Shown here: positions 1-7,290 of the stretch, in pieces
Layout: every line of letters starts with the position of its first letter
How positions within the stretch are numbered: position 1 is the first letter of the stretch
Assembly: GCA_021323155.1 (NCBI GenBank)
Contig: JAJTCI010000039.1
Coordinates: forward strand, 1-11,313
Origin: Chitinophagaceae bacterium
GTDB taxonomy: Bacteria; Bacteroidota; Bacteroidia; Chitinophagales; Chitinophagaceae
DNA: 11,313 nucleotides
Direction of reading: 5' to 3'
Made by a program: the position numbers and the translations under genes
Notes under the pieces: generated by a model
Databases searched by the model: none
The model's input: only the letters and a program-made list of their open reading frames with translations
What the model was told of the DNA's origin: nothing

Positions 1-1307
1 TTCTTTCGGATCAGCCCGATCTTGGAGTGGACCTTGATCTCCGGCAAGCTGTAAACGATCTGTACCCCAGCCTCTTTCATCTTGCGGCTCCAGCGAATGT
101 TATTTTCCTCGTCGAAACGTGCCTTGAGTTCAACAAATACTGTTACATTCTTGCCGTTCTTGGCCGCGCTGATCAGGGCATTGACGATGTGAGAATCGGC
201 CGCCACCCGGTAGATCGTTATGAAAATGTCAGAGACGCTGGCATCCACGGCGGCCTGGTTAAAGAACGACAACACGGCGTTGTAGGAATCGTACGGCAGG
301 TGGAGCAAGACATCGCGCTGGTTCAGCACTTCAAAGATGTCACCGCAATTCATGCCACCGCTAAAAGAGAGGGGCTTCAGCTGCGGGTAGAAAAGTTTTT
401 TATCAAACGTGGGGAATTTCGCGAAGTCCGAAAGGTTGTGATAGCGGCCACCTTCAAACATCTCTTCGTGTTTGATATCAAATGCCGAGGCAAGGAATAA
501 GTGTACGTTGCGCGGCATGCCGTTCTCATAAAGAAACCGGGATGGAGGGCCATACTGGCGTTTCGTCAATTGTTTCTCGATCTTGCCCAGCACGTCCGGG
601 TTATATTCCTCGTCGAAATGAAGCTCCGCATCCCTGTTGAACTTGATGCTGTATATACCGGAGATCTCGAAACCGGGAAACAAGCAGGGAACGTTGTCGC
701 GAATGATGTCGTCAATAAATATCACGTATTCGCTTTCCTCCACTTTAGAAAGCGTGAAGAAGCGTGGAAGTTTTTCGGACGGAATGTTAACGATCGCGTG
801 TTTGATGGTCTGCTCGCCGGGCAGCTTCAGTGTTATTACGAAATAGAGATAGTTATTCTCGGGGATGAATTTGCTGCTAAAATCGGCATCGAGAAAAAGC
901 GGTTGTATAAAAGTGAGTACTTGCGACAGGAATATGTCGCGTACTTCTGATACGTGTGCCGCTTTGATTGGTTCATTGTAATAAAGATAGATCCCTTCCT
1001 TTTTGAGTTCCGGCAACAGGGATTGATTCAATATTGAACTATATACCTGCAGCTGGCGGTTGATCTCGTTCTGCACTTTTTCAGGCAGGTTCTCATCATA
1101 TTCGTTCTTCGCCTGTATCTGCGTTTTACGAGTCAGCTTACTGATGGCTACGACCGATGGATACCGTACGCGGAAGAATTCATCCAGGTTAGAAGAAAAG
1201 ATCGCGAAGAACTTCAGTCGCTCGAATAACGGCACGCGCTTATCGGCAGCTTCCTGCAAAACCCGGAAATTAAATCCCAACCAGCTAAGATCCCTGTTAT
1301 ACAACAT
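1..1307 (-). CDS. ppk1: Polyphosphate kinase 1, N-terminal part (cut by window edge)
   Basis: Ppk1 reversibly moves the gamma-phosphate of ATP onto a growing polyphosphate chain through a phosphohistidine. The 435 residues visible here begin MLYNRDLSWLGFN and continue with the typical N-terminal block PLFERLKFFAIFSSNLDEFF (about residues 26-45). Further on come HLPYDSYNAVLSFFNQAA, then VTVFVELKARFDEENNIRW and the KVHSK motif. His427 in KVHSK aligns with the autophosphorylated His435 of E. coli Ppk, and the window ends eight residues after it. The family is usually about 690-720 residues, so the C-terminal catalytic part lies outside. The ATG at 1307 is the first start after an in-frame TAA, which is the stop of the upstream gene. 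It follows a 12-nt gap and is probably co-transcribed with that gene. Identification is firm; completeness of the gene cannot be judged. Confidence 0.96.
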   Translation of the reverse strand, partial: MLYNRDLSWLGFNFRVLQEAADKRVPLFERLKFFAIFSSNLDEFFRVRYPSVVAISKLTRKTQIQAKNEYDENLPEKVQNEINRQLQVYSSILNQSLLPELKKEGIYLYYNEPIKAAHVSEVRDIFLSQVLTFIQPLFLDADFSSKFIPENNYLYFVITLKLPGEQTIKHAIVNIPSEKLPRFFTLSKVEESEYVIFIDDIIRDNVPCLFPGFEISGIYSIKFNRDAELHFDEEYNPDVLGKIEKQLTKRQYGPPSRFLYENGMPRNVHLFLASAFDIKHEEMFEGGRYHNLSDFAKFPTFDKKLFYPQLKPLSFSGGMNCGDIFEVLNQRDVLLHLPYDSYNAVLSFFNQAAVDASVSDIFITIYRVAADSHIVNALISAAKNGKNVTVFVELKARFDEENNIRWSRKMKEAGVQIVYSLPEIKVHSKIGLIRK

Positions 1308-1309
1308 AT

Positions 1310-1319
1310 CCTCACCTCT
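1310..1319 (-). promoter_or_regulatory. Shine-Dalgarno-like ribosome binding site of ppk1
   Basis: The 12-nt gap between the HD gene stop and the ppk1 ATG reads AGAGGTGAGGAT. It contains a purine-rich, Shine-Dalgarno-like stretch two nucleotides upstream of the start. Such sites are uncommon in Bacteroidota, where leaders are usually AT-rich, so this may help re-initiation after the upstream stop. The pattern is seen in the sequence; its function is inferred. Confidence 0.4.
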
Positions 1320-2558
1320 TTACAATGGCATTGAGACAGAGTTGCCCGACGGCGTTGTAGGATCACTGTTTACATGATTCAGATAAACAGCGATCGCGAA
1401 GGCCAGTACTGACACGACGATGCCGATCATAAATATGTTGTATGCGATCCGTATCAACTTGTATTTCCTTGCCAGGACAACACCCAATGCATAAATATCT
1501 TTAATTAAAGAACCGTATAGGTAGTCCGAATCTCCCATCATTGTTCGCATGGCATTTTCATACTGGTCCTGTGGAGCGCGGTGAAAATTGCCAAAAAATA
1601 ACAGGTTCGTTTTTTTGTTCATGATATCCTGGTCGCTGAATACGCCCTCGCTGATCTTCGGCCTTGTTGCCAGGATGGCGATCACGATGGTGGTCACGGA
1701 CATCACCAGGAACAGGATGGTTGGAATGGTGAGGTGGGTATCGACCTCCAGCCTTCTCACCAGTACTGAAAGGATCACCGAGATAATGATCGCGTTCACG
1801 GAGATCAGGATGTTCGCCTTGCCGTCGGCCATTCCGCTCAATTCAAGGTGATTGTCGGAGGTGAGCCGCAGCATGGTCTGGATACCTTTAGTCATCAAGG
1901 CACTTTTGGGCTTGATAACGGGGCCGTTGATCTCGACCATATCGCCGATCTCCTCCTGGCGCTTTTCAAGGCGTTCACGCAGTCTTGCAATGTTTTCCTC
2001 TTTCTTTTTTTCCAGTAATTCGCGGCAGTAAGAGGTATGGAATTTATGGTTCTCCAGGAACGTAATCGCTCCTTTCATCCACTCGGTCTTGTTCACCATC
2101 ATACCCTTCTTCTCCAGGCGCTCTTTACGGATCAGCTTATTGCTTTCCCTGAAAGCCTTGGTGCCGAGGTGGTAGGTGTCCGCGTCACAAATGATCTCTT
2201 CCAGCAGGTTCTTTGGCCGCTGCGGTGGTTTCGTGGCCATGATACATTCTTCCACGGCCAGTATGATCTCCTCGTCCTTCACCAGGTTTGCCAGCGCGGA
2301 ACGCATCACTTCGATGCTTTTCTCTTCATGCATCTCCGAATCCGTAAAAAGATAGCCGGTGTCATGGAACCAGGCGGCCGCATAAAGGATCAGCATTTCC
2401 TTTTCGTTCACGTTGTAGTGCGCTGCGATCTCTTTTGTGCGGGCTACTACTTTTTTCGTATGCTCCAGGTTGTGATAGTGCAACCCTTCGTCTTTCTGTT
2501 TCTCGAAGAGATCTGTGACCTGCGTCTCGATCCTCTTGTATAATGCGTTATAATCCAT
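1320..2558 (-). CDS. HD-domain phosphohydrolase fused to a Pycsar-effector-type membrane domain (DUF5706/PycTM-like)
   Basis: A 412-residue protein in two parts. Residues 25-130 form an HD-superfamily domain with the metal-ligand pattern H...HD...D: YHNLEH (His29, His33), WFHDTGY (His65-Asp66) and CDADTYHLG (Asp125/Asp127). HD enzymes usually hydrolyse phosphomonoesters or nucleotides; the substrate here cannot be told. A charged, probably coiled helix (about 178-205) leads to residues 225-395. That part opens with LSGMADGKANILISVNAIII, the signature around the first membrane segment of Pycsar-effector (PycTM) domains. Hydrophobic segments lie near 250-267, 277-297 and 370-393, so the HD part is probably cytoplasmic and membrane-anchored. 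The gene starts 2 nt after the phosphoesterase-barrel gene stops and ends 12 nt before ppk1. No nucleotide cyclase is next to it, so a classical Pycsar defence pair is not evident. A housekeeping or stress-signalling role linked to ppk1 is an alternative. Confidence 0.85.
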   Translation of the reverse strand: MDYNALYKRIETQVTDLFEKQKDEGLHYHNLEHTKKVVARTKEIAAHYNVNEKEMLILYAAAWFHDTGYLFTDSEMHEEKSIEVMRSALANLVKDEEIILAVEECIMATKPPQRPKNLLEEIICDADTYHLGTKAFRESNKLIRKERLEKKGMMVNKTEWMKGAITFLENHKFHTSYCRELLEKKKEENIARLRERLEKRQEEIGDMVEINGPVIKPKSALMTKGIQTMLRLTSDNHLELSGMADGKANILISVNAIIISVILSVLVRRLEVDTHLTIPTILFLVMSVTTIVIAILATRPKISEGVFSDQDIMNKKTNLLFFGNFHRAPQDQYENAMRTMMGDSDYLYGSLIKDIYALGVVLARKYKLIRIAYNIFMIGIVVSVLAFAIAVYLNHVNSDPTTPSGNSVSMPL

Positions 2559-2560
2559 CT

Positions 2561-5500
2561 TTAAAATGTTAAGTTGAACCGTGTACCCAGTGAAAAATTA
2601 AACAGGTTGCCTTCCTTCGAGAAAGCCACAGTTCCGGAAATGATCGTAAGATTAAATGGCGTATAATAGATACCGGTGCCATACGACGGGTGCCAGGTGT
2701 TCGACGTTTCGCCCGGCATCCAAACCCGGCCGGTTTCGGCGAACCCAATGATCCCGATGTCACCAGGGAAAATGTAAGACTTGGACCGGAATACCTTCAC
2801 CCGCATTTCCAGTGAACCGTACAGCAATGATTTGCCGGAGAAACGGTTCTTGCGGAAGCCGCGCAGGAAGTTATTCTGTCCCAGGTTCAGTGCCTGGAAG
2901 TATTCGAAGTTGTCACTGAAAATGTGCCCACCGCCCACTTTCAAAACGCCCACGATCTTCGCCGGTGCCTGAAGTGCGCCGTAGACCGTCATATCCGATA
3001 CGAACCTGGCCAGCGGGTGAGCAGATTTTGTGAGGGCGCCATGGTAAGTGAACTCCGTATTCCAGGTAATACCACGGGTGGGCAGGAATTTATTATCCAG
3101 GTAATCGATGAACATACCCGCTTTGGCACCGAAGTACCTTTTCGTGGTGTACACGTTCAGCGAGTCGAGGCCAACAAGCGATGGAGCGCCAAGTATCTTA
3201 CCTGTGTTGTCGTCGAGATGATTCCAGTAGAGGTAATAGGATGGCCCGATGCTGAGGTGCAGCAAGTCATTTTTCCTCCTGCGCAACAAGGCATCGAATG
3301 ATACATAGTTATACCGCACGCGGTAGTATTCGCGGTCTTTCTCAAAGCCAGTCTCATTACCCAACCCAAAGAAGTTATTCAATACCGGTTGGGTGATCTG
3401 CGCATCAATCACTATATCGTTTTTACCGAGCGTTTCATTGAATTCCCCAAAATACCGCACATTGAAGGCCTTCCTGCTCACCGCATACAAGGTGCTCAAA
3501 CGCTGGAAGGATGAATAAGGCTCTTTCTTGAAACCGAATACTTTCCGTGTAAATCCGAGCCCGAGCATCAGCTTGTCCTCGGCGTTGAAGGCGATATTCA
3601 CTGCAGGAAGCTTCAGGGTATTATACTGGAAGCCGGTGATAGAATAATAATTGTTCAATGGATCATCCGAAATACGGAGGGCCGTGTTACGACGGTTGAC
3701 TACGCGGTTGGTATCATAAGACACGTCGTAAACAAAGTTCCGTACCCTTCCGTTCAGATCATAGGTATCATCTCCCTTGCCGCCGATCATACGTATCCGT
3801 ACCCTTGAGCGCACATTCTCATCAATCTCAAAAATGTCATCTCCATTAAAACCATATAAATGCACTTCATCAGTAGGGACGCGGAAAACCCTGTCATACA
3901 TTACAGACGCTGAATCAGATTTTTCAGTGCGCTTGAATACCCTTACGCGGAAACCTTTTTCCGACTCCGTGACTTTGAAGTATTCGTTCTGATTACTCCC
4001 AAGCACGTTTACCTGCTCGGAGACGAAGTCATAATATTCTTTCGAACGGTTGCGCAAAACACTCAGCCGCCCTTTTAGTTTCTCCAGGATCAGCGGACCA
4101 CTGACGGGTGCTACTTCACGAGGCACCTTGTTCACCGCATGGGCCAGCACGTCATTTGTAAGCGTGGCCTCTATCTCGCCGATCACTTGCTCCCACTCGC
4201 TCCAGTCCAGGTCATTTAAAAAGAGCCGGTCAAAATCCCTGGCCGACCAGTTCAGCCATGAAATGCTCGGGATATTCTTCCGGAGACCTTTGAAGAATGG
4301 CAGCATGCCCTGCGAGACGAATTTAATGGCCAGGCCATCCGAATAAAACAGAGCCTGGTCACGATCCCTCGGTATCGGGTAATAGAGTTTTCCTTTACCG
4401 GTATCGGAAACACCGAATTTCCATTGGTCCAGGTGGCGGTCCCAATCAGCTACCAGTATATCCAACAACCTTGCTTTCAGCACTGCTTTCTGGTCGACAC
4501 GGTGATCATTATCTTCCCTAAGCTTATCAAAAACGGTGAACGAACTTTTTGTGTCTGTCTGGTCGTAGGAAGGATCCTTAGGTTCCAGCATCACGATCTG
4601 GTTCGCGAAGATGGGGCGGTAAAAGCCAAACGCCGGATCATCGGGAACAAAGTACAGTTCCGGCTTAGCGCTTACAATACCCAGCGTGTCTGCCAGTGCA
4701 GATACGATCAACGGCGCGTATGGATACGAACCGGAGATAAAATCCTGTGCGATATCTTCCGCCAGCGAGTTATGGAAATTTTCAGGGATCGCCTTGGATG
4801 GGTCTTTATTGATTGTCCGAAGGGCCCACTCCCTGCCATCCTTATCCACTATAGTGAGGCTTTTGGTTTGTTTTCCGCCGCCAAGACTTTTGATCTTAAA
4901 GCCACCCTTCTCTTTGCTGATATCAAACACTTTTAGTTTGATCGGTGTCGCCCAGTCTTTACGGTAATTATCACCCAAAACAAGGCGTTTCAGCGCCCCT
5001 ACATCACTGAACTGGACTTTAGGAGCCGCTGTAACGGAATCTTTGAAAGGCTCGACAGTTACGGTAGCTTTCGTGACCGTATCAGCGTTATGGTCAGGAA
5101 GCACTGAAAAATTAAACAGGGTGGAGTTGTACAAAACCTCCTGGTGGCCGGTTTCCTTATTCACTTTATAAAAGGTAACCGTTGCATTTTTATTGGTGGA
5201 TACTTCCAGGACAGCATATCCCAGGTCCTGGGAAGCGTGCAGGGCCAGTTTCCCGCTGGATACCCGTGTCTGTTTGCATGAACTTCCACTGACGATATAG
5301 TGTACGCTGCTGTCTTTAATGAGCATCTGGCTGTGTTCATGACCGGAGGCGTGGATAACGTTCGGGTGCGAACGCAGTATCTTATTTACCGCGTTTACCA
5401 TATTCTGGTATATAGGGTGCGGCAGGTCCTGGATGGTTCCGAATATCCCCCTGGTGATCGGGTAAATAGAGCCCAATATCGGCAATGGAATATACCATTT

Positions 5501-6205
5501 GGGATTCATATCGGTGAAAGGGAATATATGTTGTTTGAGTGTGAAGTGTCCGCCGTGTATGCCATAGCTTTTGAAAGGGTGATGGCAGGCAAACAATACC
5601 AGCTTATCGGAATTCTTGTTCAGGATGTCCTCGATCTGCACCAACACCTCGTCCTTGGTCTTGTATGGACAGTCCGATTCCACGCCCGGCTTGTCGCTTT
5701 CGTGCAGCCACCACTGGCTGTCCATTATGATCAATACAACATCTTTACTGAGTTTTACTTCTATGGGACCGGGGCAACCTTCGCCAGGATAAAACTTAAC
5801 ATTCGCGTCCCCGATGATATCGATATACTGTTGTTCACGCAGTATCGCTTCATACCCATGCCGCTCTCCGTTGTTCCAGTCATGGTTACCGGGGATGAAT
5901 ATCGTTGTAGCGCCACTACCCCTTGCTACGTTGATCTGGGAATCCAGCACTGCCTTTGCCTGGGCGTAACCTACCGCCTGGTCATCGGGCAAACCCTCTT
6001 TATAAAGGTTGTCCCCGAGATAGAGTACGGTAGTTTTCTTATCCAGCTTGATGTTTCTTTTGACGGCAGATAACACCGGGTGTTTACCATTGATCAACGC
6101 GCCTGCGTCCCCAATCAATACAATCCTCGACTGGATGGTATCCTGCGCCATCGCGATGCCGGATACGCCGCACCATAGAACCAGGAACAGTAACTTGATT
6201 TTCAT
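2561..6205 (-). CDS. Secreted metallophosphoesterase with C-terminal Omp85/BamA-type outer-membrane barrel
   Basis: A 1214-residue envelope protein. Residues 1-21 are a Sec signal peptide ending AMA-Q. Residues 26-330 are a calcineurin-like phosphoesterase with all metal-site motifs: GDAG (Asp33), GDNLY (Asp65), GNHDW (Asn107-His108-Asp109), CHHPF (His208) and GHEH (His289, His291). Residues about 405-760 match no domain I can name firmly, but they carry DWDRH (587-591) and IPRDRDQ (611-617), resembling atypical kinase catalytic motifs. Residues 785-819 have two RTX-like glycine-aspartate motifs. From about 850 to the terminal Phe1214 the sequence reads as a surface-antigen/Omp85 barrel, with LRGF (1114-1117) matching the family's RGF/Y motif. 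The likely place is the outer membrane, with the phosphoesterase in the periplasm or at the surface; substrate unknown. The ATG at 6205 overlaps the upstream stop (ATGA), which suggests translational coupling. Phosphoesterase and barrel calls are strong; the middle is open. Confidence 0.9.
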   Translation of the reverse strand: MKIKLLFLVLWCGVSGIAMAQDTIQSRIVLIGDAGALINGKHPVLSAVKRNIKLDKKTTVLYLGDNLYKEGLPDDQAVGYAQAKAVLDSQINVARGSGATTIFIPGNHDWNNGERHGYEAILREQQYIDIIGDANVKFYPGEGCPGPIEVKLSKDVVLIIMDSQWWLHESDKPGVESDCPYKTKDEVLVQIEDILNKNSDKLVLFACHHPFKSYGIHGGHFTLKQHIFPFTDMNPKWYIPLPILGSIYPITRGIFGTIQDLPHPIYQNMVNAVNKILRSHPNVIHASGHEHSQMLIKDSSVHYIVSGSSCKQTRVSSGKLALHASQDLGYAVLEVSTNKNATVTFYKVNKETGHQEVLYNSTLFNFSVLPDHNADTVTKATVTVEPFKDSVTAAPKVQFSDVGALKRLVLGDNYRKDWATPIKLKVFDISKEKGGFKIKSLGGGKQTKSLTIVDKDGREWALRTINKDPSKAIPENFHNSLAEDIAQDFISGSYPYAPLIVSALADTLGIVSAKPELYFVPDDPAFGFYRPIFANQIVMLEPKDPSYDQTDTKSSFTVFDKLREDNDHRVDQKAVLKARLLDILVADWDRHLDQWKFGVSDTGKGKLYYPIPRDRDQALFYSDGLAIKFVSQGMLPFFKGLRKNIPSISWLNWSARDFDRLFLNDLDWSEWEQVIGEIEATLTNDVLAHAVNKVPREVAPVSGPLILEKLKGRLSVLRNRSKEYYDFVSEQVNVLGSNQNEYFKVTESEKGFRVRVFKRTEKSDSASVMYDRVFRVPTDEVHLYGFNGDDIFEIDENVRSRVRIRMIGGKGDDTYDLNGRVRNFVYDVSYDTNRVVNRRNTALRISDDPLNNYYSITGFQYNTLKLPAVNIAFNAEDKLMLGLGFTRKVFGFKKEPYSSFQRLSTLYAVSRKAFNVRYFGEFNETLGKNDIVIDAQITQPVLNNFFGLGNETGFEKDREYYRVRYNYVSFDALLRRRKNDLLHLSIGPSYYLYWNHLDDNTGKILGAPSLVGLDSLNVYTTKRYFGAKAGMFIDYLDNKFLPTRGITWNTEFTYHGALTKSAHPLARFVSDMTVYGALQAPAKIVGVLKVGGGHIFSDNFEYFQALNLGQNNFLRGFRKNRFSGKSLLYGSLEMRVKVFRSKSYIFPGDIGIIGFAETGRVWMPGETSNTWHPSYGTGIYYTPFNLTIISGTVAFSKEGNLFNFSLGTRFNLTF

Positions 6206-7077
6206 CTTGATTCCTTTTTGTATTTAAAAAACATAATGTTCGGTAGACCTTCGTCACCCGCTTCGTTAGAGATATACATGTCACCTCCCGGTGTAAAATC
6301 AAGCCCTTCAGGCTGTTTGTATAAATCCGGGTCCAGCTGGAAGACACGTTTAACGACGCCTTTGCGGTCAGCGATCACCAGTACTTTATTGATCGACGAA
6401 ATGATATAGAGGTCGCCAGTAATGGGATGAACGCGGGCTGCGGAAGGCTTAAAGCGCTTTTCGTTGGGCTTTTGCCGGGAGAGTATTTCTGCGGGATCCA
6501 GCGTATAAGGCCCTGGAGAGAATGCGCGTTGCGCCAGGTCAAAGGACCAGGTGGTCACCTTGGTTTTGTCATCGCTTTCGCAATCCTTGCAGATCAATAC
6601 AAGCTTGTTGGAGCCGCTGTCTATATACATCGATTCGAATTCATTCTTTTGCTCAGATGGCAGGTCAAATTCCTCCGAGGACAATGAGTCCGGGGTCAGG
6701 AAACGGAATGCTACGATATCACCCTTGCTTTTCATCGCGTAGAAGACACTGTCCACCAAGACCAGGTCCTCGTAGTCACTTGCTTTTGAGAACCTCCATT
6801 GCTGCACTTCCATTTTATTCTTCTTTTCTTTTCTCACGAGCTTGTAGAGAACACCGAATTCATCGATGATGCTGAATAAACTGGAATCCTTGGGGTAATA
6901 CACGATACCGGATATCTCGTTGAGCCTGTCGGAAAGTTTGATCACTTCGGGTCGGTTCAGGTCGTATTCGTCGGGTGTTGGAAGATTCGGTTCTTTACGG
7001 CCGCCCTTACAACCGGCTACGAAAAGGCAGATAAAGACCAATGAACGCAGCCTGCGATATAAATAGTTTTGTTGCAT
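6202..7077 (-). CDS. SdiA-regulated-domain (YjiK-like) lipoprotein
   Basis: A 291-residue lipoprotein and the first gene of the leftward operon. The N-terminus MQQNYLYRRLRS is followed by a hydrophobic stretch and the lipobox VAGC, with Cys23 as the lipidated residue. There is no acidic run after the Cys of the kind linked to surface export in Bacteroidota, so a periplasm-facing anchor is more likely; that is inference. The rest fits the SdiA-regulated beta-propeller family (PF06977): LNEISGI, then DEFGVLYKL and DYEDLVLVDS, ending in QPEGLDFTPGGDMYISNEA. The family's biochemical role is poorly known. The start at 7077 is an ATG that gives a normal signal-peptide length. A TTG at 7104 would add nine residues and lengthen the n-region without benefit. 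The stop overlaps the next gene's start by 4 nt. Confidence 0.85.
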   Translation of the reverse strand: MQQNYLYRRLRSLVFICLFVAGCKGGRKEPNLPTPDEYDLNRPEVIKLSDRLNEISGIVYYPKDSSLFSIIDEFGVLYKLVRKEKKNKMEVQQWRFSKASDYEDLVLVDSVFYAMKSKGDIVAFRFLTPDSLSSEEFDLPSEQKNEFESMYIDSGSNKLVLICKDCESDDKTKVTTWSFDLAQRAFSPGPYTLDPAEILSRQKPNEKRFKPSAARVHPITGDLYIISSINKVLVIADRKGVVKRVFQLDPDLYKQPEGLDFTPGGDMYISNEAGDEGLPNIMFFKYKKESR

Positions 7078-7290
7078 AGATGATTGTGGGACAAGAAATT
7101 TCAAGCCTTATAAATCAAATCTCTTGCCGCCTTAACAATCAAGCCTGCAAGCAGCTTTCAAAACCCACTGCCGGTCAATTGAGGAGAACATTCTACATTT
7201 GCAACAATATAAAGATGAACGGATTAGGTTTTGGCCTTCTTGCCTGTCCGGATAATTTACGGCATCTTGCGACCCTTAATTTAATCGCTT
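7078..7290. other. Divergent intergenic region between lipoprotein operon and hbd
   Basis: These 213 nt separate two divergent transcription units, so they must hold at least one promoter in each direction. On the plus strand a TACATTTG box is visible at 7194-7201. On the minus strand only a partial box, GAGATTTG (7123-7116), could be found, so I do not call a promoter for the leftward operon. There is no convincing ORF, tRNA or long inverted repeat in this stretch. Confidence 0.6.
7194..7201 (+). promoter_or_regulatory. Putative Bacteroidota -7 promoter box (TAnnTTTG) upstream of hbd
   Basis: TACATTTG matches the Bacteroidota housekeeping sigma -7 consensus TAnnTTTG at every fixed position. 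It would start transcription about 80-85 nt before the hbd ATG. A TTG at 7179-7181 lies only 12 nt upstream, shorter than the usual spacing to a -33 element, so only half of the promoter is supported. Confidence 0.35.

Noticed and set aside
27..950. Two plus-strand open frames of 157 and 149 codons at the left end
   Set aside because: They lie antisense to ppk1, whose minus-strand frame encodes clear Ppk1 motifs. Their translations show no recognisable domain.
2037..2543. Plus-strand open frame of 168 codons
   Set aside because: It is antisense to the HD domain of the HD-PycTM gene, where the metal-ligand motifs are conserved on the minus strand.
1320..2558. A complete Pycsar anti-phage system
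   Set aside because: No pyrimidine cyclase gene or other defence gene is visible, and the neighbours are metabolic or envelope genes. Only the effector-type domain is supported.
5300..6073. Plus-strand open frame of 257 codons
   Set aside because: It is antisense to the phosphoesterase domain with intact metal motifs, and its translation matches no family I know.
7102..7104. TTG as the start of the lipoprotein gene
   Set aside because: The ATG at 7077 gives a normal 22-residue signal peptide before the lipobox Cys; the TTG only lengthens the n-region.
7116..7138. A minus-strand promoter for the lipoprotein operon built from GAGATTTG and an upstream TTG
   Set aside because: The -7 box lacks the TA and the spacing to TTG is too short, so I could not support it.
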